Shown here piece after piece: positions 18,466-26,999 of a DNA stretch of 64,000 bases (position 1 is its first letter; the number at the start of each line of letters is the position of its first letter). The notes below the pieces were generated by a model. That model saw nothing but the letters and a program-made list of their open reading frames with translations, searched no databases and was not told the origin of the DNA. The DNA is taken from NCBI RefSeq assembly GCF_023074835.1, contig NZ_JALLGW010000001.1:744001-808000 (forward strand), given 5' to 3'. Source of the stretch: Halomarina salina. GTDB lineage: Archaea > Halobacteriota > Halobacteria > Halobacteriales > Haloarculaceae. The translations under genes were made by a program, and so were the position numbers.

Positions 18466-19380
18466 TCAGGATATCTGGTCGTACTGGTCGCCGAGCTTCT
18501 CCGCGGCGTCGTCGAGCAGCCCCTGTTCCTCCTCGTCGAGGTCCCACTCGACGACCTCCTCGACGCCGTTCGAGCCGAGTCGGACGGGGACGCCGAGACC
18601 GACGCCCGAGTGACCGAACTCGCCGTCGAGGACGACGCTGCCGGGCAGCACCTCGCCCGTGTCGTGGAGGATGGCCTCGACCATGTGGGCGACGCCCGTC
18701 GCCGGCCCCCACTGCGTCGCGCCCTTGCGCTCGATGACGTCCATCGCGGACTCCTGCAGTTCTTCGAGCAGGGTGTCGCGCTCGCCGCTGTCGAACGTCG
18801 GGTCGCGGCCGTCGACGCGGACCTTCGAGAACACGGGCACCTGCGCGTCGCCGTGCTCCCCGAGGATGGTCGCCTCGACGTTCTGGACGGGCACGTCGAA
18901 GCGCTGGGAGAGGACGTAGCGGAAGCGAGCGGAGTCGAGTCGGCCGCCGAAGCCCACGACCTTCCCGCGGTCGCGGTCGCCCGTCTCGTAGAGGTGGCGG
19001 TTGAGCAGGTCGACGGGGTTCGACGTCGTCACCGAGACGAAGTCGTCGTTGTACTCGGCGACGGAGGAGCCGATGTCGTCCATGATGGGCGCGTTGTCGC
19101 CCGCGAGGTCGATGCGGGTCTGCCCCGGCTGGCGCGGGATACCCGCCGTGATGACGACGACGTCGCTCCCCTCGGTGTCCTCGTAGCCCCCCTGGACGAC
19201 CTCCGTGTTGGAGTCGTACGCGACCCCGTGGTTGACGTCGGCGGCCTGCCCGACCGTCTCGTCTTCCTTGTCCGGGATGTCCACGAACACGAGTTCGTCC
19301 GCGATGTCGCGCAGTGCGATGTTGTACCCCGCTGCTGCGCCGACCGTTCCGGCCGCCCCGACGACGCTCACTTTTACCAT
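18466..19380 (-). CDS. mdh: Malate dehydrogenase
   Basis: The protein is 304 aa, the length of the Haloarcula enzyme. The NAD site is [11 protein letters not shown] at the N-terminus. The specificity loop is [21 protein letters not shown], whose Arg residues favour malate over lactate. NPVDLL and the catalytic [14 protein letters not shown] follow. It is an LDH-like tetrameric malate dehydrogenase of the TCA cycle. A TATA-like TTTAACC and a 12-bp palindrome lie just upstream. Confidence 0.96.
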   Translation of the reverse strand: MVKVSVVGAAGTVGAAAGYNIALRDIADELVFVDIPDKEDETVGQAADVNHGVAYDSNTEVVQGGYEDTEGSDVVVITAGIPRQPGQTRIDLAGDNAPIMDDIGSSVAEYNDDFVSVTTSNPVDLLNRHLYETGDRDRGKVVGFGGRLDSARFRYVLSQRFDVPVQNVEATILGEHGDAQVPVFSKVRVDGRDPTFDSGERDTLLEELQESAMDVIERKGATQWGPATGVAHMVEAILHDTGEVLPGSVVLDGEFGHSGVGLGVPVRLGSNGVEEVVEWDLDEEEQGLLDDAAEKLGDQYDQIS

Positions 19381-19410
19381 GCCAACAAACTCCCACGGAC
19401 AGTGGTTAAA

Positions 19411-19422
19411 CGCTTCGAAGCG
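19411..19422. promoter_or_regulatory. 12-bp perfect palindrome upstream of mdh
   Basis: CGCTTCGAAGCG is its own reverse complement. It sits directly upstream of the mdh TATA-like element, where an archaeal activator or the BRE region would lie. Confidence 0.35.
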
Positions 19423-19645
19423 GCCCAAATCGGCCGGCGGAGGGCTTCTTTCCAGTGATTGCGACTCTTACATGATTTTTTGCCACTGTCGCGTATCGAA
19501 CGCCACTGGCTAACACTGTTCACTACCGAAGCGACTCTGCTTCCAGCGAAGCCATCGCACCGTGGTCTGGTTTGCATCCACACGGTCGCTCTCGTTCACG
19601 GTCCGACAACGTGCACCCGCTTCGAATCCATCGAATCTCGCTCTG

Positions 19646-19723
19646 CTCGCGGTTCCCTCCGGTCACCGCTCGGCTTCCCGTGGTTCTCCTTCACTCGCTA
19701 GCGCTCGTTCAGTCCGAACCACG
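19646..19723. repeat. Composite repeat A+B, copy c
   Basis: Module A (CTCGCGGTTCCCTCCGGTCA... at 19646-19677) is followed by a hairpin with arms CGTGGTTC (19679-19686) and GAACCACG (19716-19723). The arm sequence differs from copies a and b but stays complementary. It lies in the 396-bp divergent gap between mdh and the next gene; the rest of that gap holds only the mdh promoter. Confidence 0.55.
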
Positions 19724-19776
19724 CTCTCCCACGATAGTCGGCACGTTTTTCGGTTCAGACGACCGTACCGTGGGGT

Positions 19777-20439
19777 ATGAGCGAGTTCGACAAGGAAGCG
19801 GAGCGAGAGAAGCTCCGCAAGCAGTTCGCCGAGGACGAGACCGACCGCGAATCGACCGAGCGGATGAGCGAACTGCTGCTTCAGGGAGCGACGATGACCA
19901 ACAAGCACTGCGACGTCCACGGTGACCCCATCTTCCGCTACGACGGCGAGGAGTTCTGCCCCACCTGTCGCGCCGGCGGCCAGGAGACGCAGTCTGTAGA
20001 CCCCGCCGCAGGAACGAGGGGCGACGCTGCTGTCCCGGAGGAAACGCCCACACCGAACGAGACTCCCGCCCCCGACACGCCTCCCCGCTCCGACGCGGCC
20101 GATGTGGCCGACGGCTCGGCCACGGAGCCACCGGCTTCGATTCCAGAGACGCCGGTCGAGTCGCCGTCGGACGCGACCTCTCTCGACGGGCACGACTCCT
20201 CACCCCGGACCCCGACGCCCGAACCGGACGCCACCGACTCGCAGCGTCGCTCGACGCCAGCCCGAGGAGAGCAGACACACACCGACCTCGGCGAGGCACG
20301 CGCGTCGCTCGCCCGGACGGTCACCCGATTCGCCGACGAGGCCGAACGGACGGACGACCTCGCCCGCTCGCGCGAGTACCTCGCTGCGGTCGAGGACGCC
20401 GCGAACGCGCTCGCGGCCGTCAGAGACGCCGAGAAGTAA
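19777..20439 (+). CDS. SSSCA1/autoantigen p27-like zinc-ribbon protein
   Basis: The protein is 220 aa. The N-terminal domain contains RMSELLLQGATMTNKHCDVHGDPIFRYDGEEFCPTC, the conserved module of the Sjogren syndrome/scleroderma autoantigen 1 family: a zinc ribbon with CxxH...CPTC spacing. The middle (residues 70-165) is Pro/Thr/Asp-rich and disordered, and the C-terminus is helical. The molecular role is not known in archaea. Confidence 0.82.
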   Translation: MSEFDKEAEREKLRKQFAEDETDRESTERMSELLLQGATMTNKHCDVHGDPIFRYDGEEFCPTCRAGGQETQSVDPAAGTRGDAAVPEETPTPNETPAPDTPPRSDAADVADGSATEPPASIPETPVESPSDATSLDGHDSSPRTPTPEPDATDSQRRSTPARGEQTHTDLGEARASLARTVTRFADEAERTDDLARSREYLAAVEDAANALAAVRDAEK

Positions 20440-20509
20440 TCGGTTCTGTTCCCCGCCGGTCGCTGGTCGGTGTTTCTTGTCGGCTGTGTACCCTGCTGAC
20501 CGCCCGCAG

Positions 20510-23071
20510 CTACTCGTAGTCACTCCCGACGACCTCGCGGACGCGTTCGGCGGTCACCGCGCCGACGCCCGCCACCTCCTGCAGGTCCTCCTCGCTCGCG
20601 GTCATCACTGCCTGCACGCTCCCGAAGTGCTCCAGCAGCGAGCGAGCGGTGACCGGCCCCACGTCGGCGATGGAGCCGACGACGTACTCCTGCTGCTCGG
20701 TGAGCGTCTTCGCGGCCTTCTCGCCGTGGACGCTCACCGCGCGCTCGGACTCCTCCTGTTCGCGTCGGGCGATGACCTCGACGAGGTCCGCGGTGTCGGC
20801 CTCGTCGGTCGTCCGCAGGATGGACGCGCCGAAGTCGACCGCGAGCGAGGCGAGTGCGCCACGGATGGCGTTCGGGTGGACGTTGCGTGCGCCGTAGAGG
20901 TCCTCGCCCTCCACGATGACGACGGGCCGCGAGTAGTGCCGCGCGGCGTCTTTCACCTGCTCGAACATCGAGCGGTCGCCGCCGACCAGCGTGTCGAGGA
21001 AGTCCTCGACGGACTTGCGCTCGACGACGACGCGGTCCGAGAGGACGTAGTCCCCGACCGCGAGCGTCTCGAGTCGAGTGGTGATGCCGTCGCGCGTCGA
21101 GAGGTCCCGCGCGATGTTGGCGTCGAGTTCCCGCTGGTCGACGACGATCTCGACCGTCTCGCCGTCGTCGCGGGCCGTCGCTACCGTCGCGTCCTCGTCG
21201 TCTTCGTCGACAGCCGGTTCGTCGTCCCCTGCTCCCGAGTCGGTCTCGCTCTCGTCGCTCGCATCGCTCCCGCGGTTCTCGCCACGCTCGTCGGCCCGTT
21301 CGGGCGTCGTCTCGCTCGCACTCGCACCGCCCGTCGCGAACGCGTCCAGCCCGGACTGCCCGTCGTCCCCTCCGTCTCCGGTCGGCGTCGTGGCTCCGTC
21401 GCCGGCCTCGTCGTCGGCAGGTACGTCGCTCTCGTCGTCAGGTTCGGTCCCGGCATCGGACTCGCGCTCACTGCTCGCGCTCTCGAACTCGTCGAGTCCG
21501 TGCTGGCCGAGTTCCTCGTTCACCTCGCCCGCGACGCTCTTGAGCGACCGCAGTTCCTCCTCCATGCGCTTCTCCTCGCGGCGTGATATCCAGAAGTACG
21601 CCTCGTCGCGCGTGTCCTCGGCGAGCAGGACGTGGACCTTCCCCTCGGTCTGGCGGCCCGTCCGGCCCTTGCGCTGGATGGCGCGGATGCCCTTCGGAAC
21701 GGGTTCGTAGAACAGTACGAGGTCGACCTCGGGAACGTCTAGCCCCTCCTCGGCCACCGAGGTCGAGACGAGTACCTCGAACTCGCCGTCCCGGAACGCG
21801 TCGAGCGTCTCCTGTTGCTGTTTCTGGGTCATCCCGTCCGACCCCTCCTTGTCGCCCTGGCCGACGAACTTGTGCGTCGAGAAGTGGTCGCCGAAGAACT
21901 CCGTCAGGGTCTCGGCGGTGTCGCGGGACTCGGTGAACACGATGACGCGTTCGCCCTCCTCGATGCCGAGCGTCTGGGCGAGCAGGATGCGCGCCCGGCG
22001 GAACTTCGGGTGGAGGTCGTCGAACGCCTCGGCGCGGCGCATCGCCTCCTGGACGCGCGGGTCCGAGACGAACCGCTGGGAGGCCTTCGACGCGCCCGAG
22101 GAGCGTGCGGCGTTGCGCTGGCGCTCGAAGTACCGCCGGAGCGACTCGACGGACTGCGTCTCGACGAGTTCGACCGCCCGCCGGAGCTTCATTATCTCGG
22201 CGTGGGCCGACATCCCCTGATAGCCCTCGGACTGGTCGTTGCTCATCATCTTCTGGAGCTCCGACCGAATCGAGTTGAGGTCGCGCTGGGACATCTCGGG
22301 GTTCGTCGAGTTCGTCACCCCCAGCTGTTTCAGCTTCTCCAGTCGGTCCGAGATGACCTCGTTGAGCGCGTCGCGTATCTCGATGACCGTCTCCGGCAGC
22401 TCGACGCGCTCCCACTCCACTTCGGTGTCGTGGGTGAACTCGCTCACGTCGGAGTCGGCCTCGGTCATCACCTCCACCTCGCGCAGGCCGAGGTTCTCGC
22501 AGACGATTAGAATCTCCTCCTTGTCGCCACCCGGCGAGGCGCTCATCCCCGTCACGAGCGGGTTCGCCGCGTCCTCGTGGTAGCGCTCGGCGATGTAGCA
22601 GTACGCGTAGTCGCCGGTCGCGCGGTGGCACTCGTCGAACGTGAGGTGGGTGACGTCGCGCAGGGAGATGCGGTTGCCCACGAGGTCGTTCTCGACGACC
22701 TGCGGCGTGGCGATGACGACCCGCGCGGACTCCCACAGTTCCGCGCGGTCGTCGGGTCGGACCTCGCCCGTGAACACCACTATCTCGTCGTCGGGAATCG
22801 TCAGCGCCTCGCGGTAGAAGTCGGCGTGCTGATTCACGAGGGGTTTCGTCGGGGCGAGCAGGAGGGACTTCCCGCCCACGTCGTGGAGGCGCTGGGCGGT
22901 GACGAGCAGGCTCACCGCCGTCTTCCCGAGGCCCGTCGGCAGGCAGACGAGCGTCTGGTCACGTAGTGCGGCCTCGGCGAGTTCGACCTGGTACTCACGG
23001 TGCTGGAGTAGCCCCGGCGTGAGCAGTGGGCCGTCGATGGTCTCCGCGTCGGACTCGCTGGTTGCCGCCAT
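20510..23071 (-). CDS. hef: Hef-type helicase/nuclease (XPF/FANCM family)
   Basis: The protein is 853 aa. The N-terminal SF2 helicase has Walker A LPTGLGKT (44-51) and DECH (146-149), with motif VI QRKGRTGR. An acidic, Ser/Gly-rich linker of ~120 residues follows. The C-terminal XPF nuclease carries GDYVLSDRVVVERKSVEDF, and tandem HhH motifs end the protein (DVGPVTARSLLEHFGS, VAGVGAVTAERV). It processes stalled forks and branched DNA. All expected catalytic motifs are present. Confidence 0.95.
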   Translation of the reverse strand: MAATSESDAETIDGPLLTPGLLQHREYQVELAEAALRDQTLVCLPTGLGKTAVSLLVTAQRLHDVGGKSLLLAPTKPLVNQHADFYREALTIPDDEIVVFTGEVRPDDRAELWESARVVIATPQVVENDLVGNRISLRDVTHLTFDECHRATGDYAYCYIAERYHEDAANPLVTGMSASPGGDKEEILIVCENLGLREVEVMTEADSDVSEFTHDTEVEWERVELPETVIEIRDALNEVISDRLEKLKQLGVTNSTNPEMSQRDLNSIRSELQKMMSNDQSEGYQGMSAHAEIMKLRRAVELVETQSVESLRRYFERQRNAARSSGASKASQRFVSDPRVQEAMRRAEAFDDLHPKFRRARILLAQTLGIEEGERVIVFTESRDTAETLTEFFGDHFSTHKFVGQGDKEGSDGMTQKQQQETLDAFRDGEFEVLVSTSVAEEGLDVPEVDLVLFYEPVPKGIRAIQRKGRTGRQTEGKVHVLLAEDTRDEAYFWISRREEKRMEEELRSLKSVAGEVNEELGQHGLDEFESASSERESDAGTEPDDESDVPADDEAGDGATTPTGDGGDDGQSGLDAFATGGASASETTPERADERGENRGSDASDESETDSGAGDDEPAVDEDDEDATVATARDDGETVEIVVDQRELDANIARDLSTRDGITTRLETLAVGDYVLSDRVVVERKSVEDFLDTLVGGDRSMFEQVKDAARHYSRPVVIVEGEDLYGARNVHPNAIRGALASLAVDFGASILRTTDEADTADLVEVIARREQEESERAVSVHGEKAAKTLTEQQEYVVGSIADVGPVTARSLLEHFGSVQAVMTASEEDLQEVAGVGAVTAERVREVVGSDYE

Positions 23072-23179
23072 CTGTGGGAGACTGGCGCGCGTTCGTGGTT
23101 AAGGGTTCGCGTATCGGGGTGAAAGTGAACCGACGTCCCGCTGGCCCTGCCGGACGCTCGGCCGTCGCTCGGTCGACAC

Positions 23180-24088
23180 TCAGCCGACGAACTGCAGGAC
23201 GGCGAGGACGGTGACGACCGACGCGACGGTGGTGACGAACACGTTCGCCGAGGCGAGGTCGGCGTCGCCGCCGAGTTCGGTCGCGTAGACGAACGTCGAG
23301 ACGGCCGTCGGCATCGCGAGCATCAGCACGCCCGCTCGGGTCGTCGAGAGGTCCGCAGAGAGCGCCCAGAACGTCAGGAGCGCGACGGCGGGCATCACGA
23401 ACATCTTGACGACCAGCACCGACCCGACCGTCGGGAGGTCGACCGACTCGCGCTCCAGCGACAGCGACGCACCGATGGCGACGAGGGCGGCCGGGAGCGC
23501 GAGGTCCGCCACCGCTCCGAGACCGGCCGAGACCGTCCCCGGAATCGACACGCCGAGCGCCGCAGCGCCCAGTCCGGCGACGAGCGAGAGCAGGACGGGG
23601 TTGGTGAGGTACCCCCGGAGTTCGGTTCGGAGCGGCGTGTCCGTGTCGGTGAGGAAGGCGAACACCGCGAGCGTGAGGGGGACCTGCGTCAGCGCCCCGA
23701 CGCCGAGGACGAGGCTCGCCTTCGCGGTCACGCTCCCCCCGAACGCCGCGTCGACGATGGGCAGGCCGAGGAAGCCGAGGTTGCAGTGGTACGACTGGAC
23801 GACGGCGACGCTCCGCCTGGCGGGCGAGGACTCGCGTCGGTGGACGACCCAGGCGACGGCCGCGACGAGGAACAGCACCGCCCAGAACCCGACGACGAGG
23901 CGCGGTTCGAGCACCTCGTCGAGCGACTTCGAGGCTGTGGAACCGAACACGAGGGCGGGGAGTGCGACGTAGAAGGCGAAGGTGGTGAGCAGGTCCGTCC
24001 GGGTCTCGGTCAGGAGGCCGGCGGACCGCCCGGCGACGCCGAGACAGAGAACGACGAGCAGGTAGCCGAGGTTCGAGACGACGCTCAC
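23180..24088 (-). CDS. AEC-family (auxin efflux carrier-like) transporter
   Basis: The protein is 302 aa with about ten hydrophobic helices. SYHCNLGFLGLPIVDAAFG and ALVAIGASLSLE are the two conserved crossover regions of the AEC/BART fold. Bacterial and archaeal members export or import organic anions or amino acids; the substrate cannot be told from the sequence. It starts at the ATG 24088, 100 bp after the antiporter gene on the same strand. Confidence 0.88.
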   Translation of the reverse strand: MSVVSNLGYLLVVLCLGVAGRSAGLLTETRTDLLTTFAFYVALPALVFGSTASKSLDEVLEPRLVVGFWAVLFLVAAVAWVVHRRESSPARRSVAVVQSYHCNLGFLGLPIVDAAFGGSVTAKASLVLGVGALTQVPLTLAVFAFLTDTDTPLRTELRGYLTNPVLLSLVAGLGAAALGVSIPGTVSAGLGAVADLALPAALVAIGASLSLERESVDLPTVGSVLVVKMFVMPAVALLTFWALSADLSTTRAGVLMLAMPTAVSTFVYATELGGDADLASANVFVTTVASVVTVLAVLQFVG

Positions 24089-24187
24089 TGCGTGTCGGTT
24101 CGCGGGGGTCCCCGTTCCGTGTTGCGTTCCGCGACGGCGGTTCCGGTAGCCGTCTCCTCGGGACAGCCCACCCGGCTCCCCGCAGGA

Positions 24188-25387
24188 CTACGACGACGCT
24201 GGAATCAGCCCCGCGAGTCGGTCGGCGTACTGCATCGCCAGCGTGCCGAGGACGCTCATCACGAGGACGTAGCCGACGGCGAACGCCGGAACCGTCTCGG
24301 CGAGCACCGGTGAGGCAGCCCCGGCGACCAGCGCCGCGATGATGAGCGAGAACTCCCCGCGGGTGACCATCCCGGCGGCGACGCGCACCGAGCGGCGGTG
24401 GTCGAGGTCGTACACCCGACGGCCCGTCGCGTAGCCCGAGACGAGTTTCGACAGCGTCGTCAGCACGACGGCGACGGCGAGGAGGCCGACGACCCCACCG
24501 ACGAGCGCTAGCTGGGTCGTCAGCCCGATGTAGAAGAAGAACACCGCCGCGAACACGTCTCGAATCGGCGCAAGCAGGCGTTCGAGCGGTTCGAGGTGGC
24601 GCGTGCTCGAGAAGCCCATCCCGATGAAGAAGGCGGCGACGGCCTCGCTGACGCCGAGTTCGAGCGCGATACCGCCGACGAGCGTCGCCACCGCCACCGC
24701 GCGCAACACGAACAGTTCGTTCGAGTCGACCGCGAGGTAGCGCGCGAACAGCGCTCCACCCTTCACGACGCCGACGACCAACACCAGCAGGAAGGCGGCG
24801 GCGACACCGACACCCTCCACGGCCGTCGCGAGGTCACCGCCGCCGAGGACGACGGCCGACAGCACCGCGAGGTAGAGCGCGATGAAGAGGTCCTCGAAGA
24901 CGAGCGTCCCGAGCATCGGTTCGGACTCCGCGTTGGCGATCCACCCCAGGTCGATGAGCGACTTGGTGATGACGGCACTCGAGGAGATGTAGACGACGCC
25001 GCCGAGGACGAACGCCTCGGTGAGCGACCAGCCCGCGACCAGGCCGATGGCCATCCCGACGGGGAAGTTCACCCCCAGGTCGAGCACGCCCGCCGAGAGG
25101 ATTCGGTCGCGACTCGCCAGCAGGCGCTCGACGCTGAACTCCAGGCCGAGGAAGAACAGCAGGAAGACGATGCCCAGCTCCGCACCGAGCGCGACGAACT
25201 CGCTCGTCGGTTGAGGGACCAGCGGCGTCGTCTCCGGGAGGACACGGGTCGCCAGTTCGCCGACGCCGATACCCGCGACGATGTAGAGTGGGATGACCGA
25301 CACGCCGAGTCGACGGGCGACGACCCCCGCGAGGACGAGCGCGAGGAACATCGCGCCGACGGCGAGCAGCGTCGTGCCCTCAGCCAT
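24188..25387 (-). CDS. CPA2-type cation/proton antiporter membrane subunit (KhtU/KefB-like)
   Basis: The protein is 399 aa with 12-13 membrane helices, starting at the ATG 25387, eight bases inside the end of the partner gene. Typical Na+/H+ exchanger-fold features: LGIVFLLFFLGLEFS, the unwound region with SSSAVITKSL, and FIGMGFSS. It lacks a cytosolic TrkA domain because that is encoded separately upstream, as in Bacillus KhtTU. The likely role is K+/H+ exchange. Confidence 0.88.
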   Translation of the reverse strand: MAEGTTLLAVGAMFLALVLAGVVARRLGVSVIPLYIVAGIGVGELATRVLPETTPLVPQPTSEFVALGAELGIVFLLFFLGLEFSVERLLASRDRILSAGVLDLGVNFPVGMAIGLVAGWSLTEAFVLGGVVYISSSAVITKSLIDLGWIANAESEPMLGTLVFEDLFIALYLAVLSAVVLGGGDLATAVEGVGVAAAFLLVLVVGVVKGGALFARYLAVDSNELFVLRAVAVATLVGGIALELGVSEAVAAFFIGMGFSSTRHLEPLERLLAPIRDVFAAVFFFYIGLTTQLALVGGVVGLLAVAVVLTTLSKLVSGYATGRRVYDLDHRRSVRVAAGMVTRGEFSLIIAALVAGAASPVLAETVPAFAVGYVLVMSVLGTLAMQYADRLAGLIPASS

Positions 25388-25898
25388 CCACGTCCTCGTC
25401 TCCGTCCTCGGTTTCGCCTCCGGTGACGACGTCGTCGAGTTGCCGACACGCGTCGCGCGACCCGAGGACGACGAGCGTGTCGTCTGCACGGATGTCCGTG
25501 TCGGCAGCGGGGTTCTCGATGGTATTCTCGCCGCGCTGGATGGCGATGACGGAGATGCCGAGGTCCTGTCGCAGGGTGGTCTCGGCGAGCGTCTTCCCCA
25601 CCAGCGGCGATTCGGGCTGGACCTTCGCCCACTCGATGAGCGTGTCGTCGGAGAGGACGGTGTCGATGCTCTCGGTGCGGATGGGCTGGAAGTACGCCCC
25701 CTCCATGATGGTCCCGACCTGTCGAGCGAGACGGTCCGAGAGTCCGAACAGCTTCTCTGCGTCCGCGTCCTCGGATTCGCGGAGGAACAGCTCACGTCTC
25801 CCGGTGTTGTGGATGACGATGACGAGGCGCGACTCGCCGTCGAGTTCCACCTCGAACTTCTTGCCGACGCCCGGCAGGTCGCTCTCGTAGACGGTCAT
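25380..25898 (-). CDS. TrkA-C domain regulatory subunit of the antiporter (KhtT-like)
   Basis: The protein is 172 aa. The N-terminal ~80 residues (MTVYESDLPGVGKKFEVEL) are the KhtT-like domain, followed by a TrkA-C domain (QPESPLVGKTLAETTLRQDLGISV) that in this family binds cyclic nucleotides such as c-di-AMP. It precedes the membrane subunit with an eight-base overlap. The ATG at 25898 is chosen because a TATA box lies 24-32 bases upstream. Confidence 0.87.
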   Translation of the reverse strand: MTVYESDLPGVGKKFEVELDGESRLVIVIHNTGRRELFLRESEDADAEKLFGLSDRLARQVGTIMEGAYFQPIRTESIDTVLSDDTLIEWAKVQPESPLVGKTLAETTLRQDLGISVIAIQRGENTIENPAADTDIRADDTLVVLGSRDACRQLDDVVTGGETEDGDEDVDG

Positions 25899-25921
25899 AG
25901 CCGAATCGAGCAGTCGGCGAG

Positions 25922-25930
25922 GTATAAAAC
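25922..25930 (-). promoter_or_regulatory. TATA box of the KhtT/KhtU-like operon
   Basis: TTTTATACC on the reverse strand lies 24-32 bases before the ATG at 25898, so the message is probably leaderless. Confidence 0.5.
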
Positions 25931-26057
25931 GTGCCTCGGCGCGTCGGCCCGACGCAGCAATCCGGTTCGGCCCCGTGATGGCTCCCTCCCGGGTCGATGT
26001 CACGGGGGATGTTCCCAACCCCTTCACTTCGAGTGCAGAACCGTGACACTAGGCGAC

Positions 26058-26206
26058 GTCTGACGCTCACCGATGACGGAACCGTCAGACCAGCGTCTGA
26101 CGCCGTTTGAAGACGCACGTCGGTCGAGTGGCTGACGGATGTCGGACAGTCCCACTCGCCGGACTGTCTGCTATCCGGCTGCCGTACGTCAGACAACTGG
26201 CTGACG
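26058..26206. repeat. Cluster of GTCTGACG/CGTCAGAC inverted and direct repeats
   Basis: The 8-mer GTCTGACG or its complement occurs at 26058, 26083, 26095 and 26187, with near-copies at 26130 and 26200. The first two form a perfect inverted repeat. The cluster is in the ~500-bp gene-free stretch upstream of the antiporter operon and downstream of the polyprenol-kinase-like gene. The rest of that stretch shows nothing else. Confidence 0.5.
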
Positions 26207-26401
26207 ACACTGGCTGTGACTCGCTGTTTCTGAGCGCCGCGCTCCGAACGTCTCTCGGTGACGACGCCTCCACGAGTGGGTCACGAAGCCCTTCGTTTCG
26301 ACTGGAGAACACGATACGGCGACCACTCGATTCGGCGATCACTGGAGATTCGTTCGTTCACCACGGTGTGCTCGTCGGTTCTGGTGGGGTCGCCGGTCCC
26401 G

Positions 26402-26995
26402 TCAGGCCATCCCGACGACGAGCCACCCCAGCGCGACGCCGACGGCCGCGGCCGGGGGGATGGTGAGGTTGTCGTCGATGACGTAGGTGGCGACGACGGG
26501 TTTGACGCCGTCGGCGAGCGTCGCGGCCGCCGCGCCCGCGACGGCCGGGATTGGAGCCAGGCCGACGCCCAGCGCGATGGCGAGACAGACCGCGAACATC
26601 GCGACGAGGACGGGCCACCCCTTCACCGACTGGAGTTCGCCCGACCCGAGCAACCCGCTGACCGGGTCGCCGAGCGCGAGCATCAGCATCCCCGCGACGG
26701 CCGCGCCCTCGACGGCACTCGGCGGGAACAGCCACGCGACGCCCGCCATCGAGAGGAGGTACAGCGCGTACCCCGCGAGGTTGTCCTGCTCGTACTCGCG
26801 GGTGAGGGTGTCGAAGATGCGCCACTGGACGGCTCCCGACAGTCGCAGCGCTTCGAGAACGAGCCCCAGAAGGGCACAGACGGTCCAGGCTGCCTGGACC
26901 CAGCGCCACGGGATGTCGAACAGGAGGTACGTGATGGGGATGCCAGCGCCGGTCGCGTGGACGAGTCGGCGCTGGACCTCGGCGGGCAGGACCAC
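26402..26995 (-). CDS. Polyprenol/dolichol kinase-like membrane protein (SEC59 family)
   Basis: The protein is 197 aa, starting at the GTG 26995, four bases after the glyS stop. It has five or six membrane helices. Conserved polar signatures: RLVHATGAGIP, ALGDPVSGLLG and ATLADGVKPV, matching the CTP-dependent dolichol/phytol kinase family. It probably phosphorylates an isoprenoid alcohol for lipid or glycan carriers; the substrate is inferred. It is third gene of the CBS-glyS operon. Confidence 0.8.
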   Translation of the reverse strand: MVLPAEVQRRLVHATGAGIPITYLLFDIPWRWVQAAWTVCALLGLVLEALRLSGAVQWRIFDTLTREYEQDNLAGYALYLLSMAGVAWLFPPSAVEGAAVAGMLMLALGDPVSGLLGSGELQSVKGWPVLVAMFAVCLAIALGVGLAPIPAVAGAAAATLADGVKPVVATYVIDDNLTIPPAAAVGVALGWLVVGMA

Positions 26996-26999
26996 GACG

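Noticed and set aside
26085-26342. 85-codon reverse-strand frame upstream of the antiporter operon
   Set aside because: Ser/Arg-rich, overlaps the repeat cluster and has no promoter or family.
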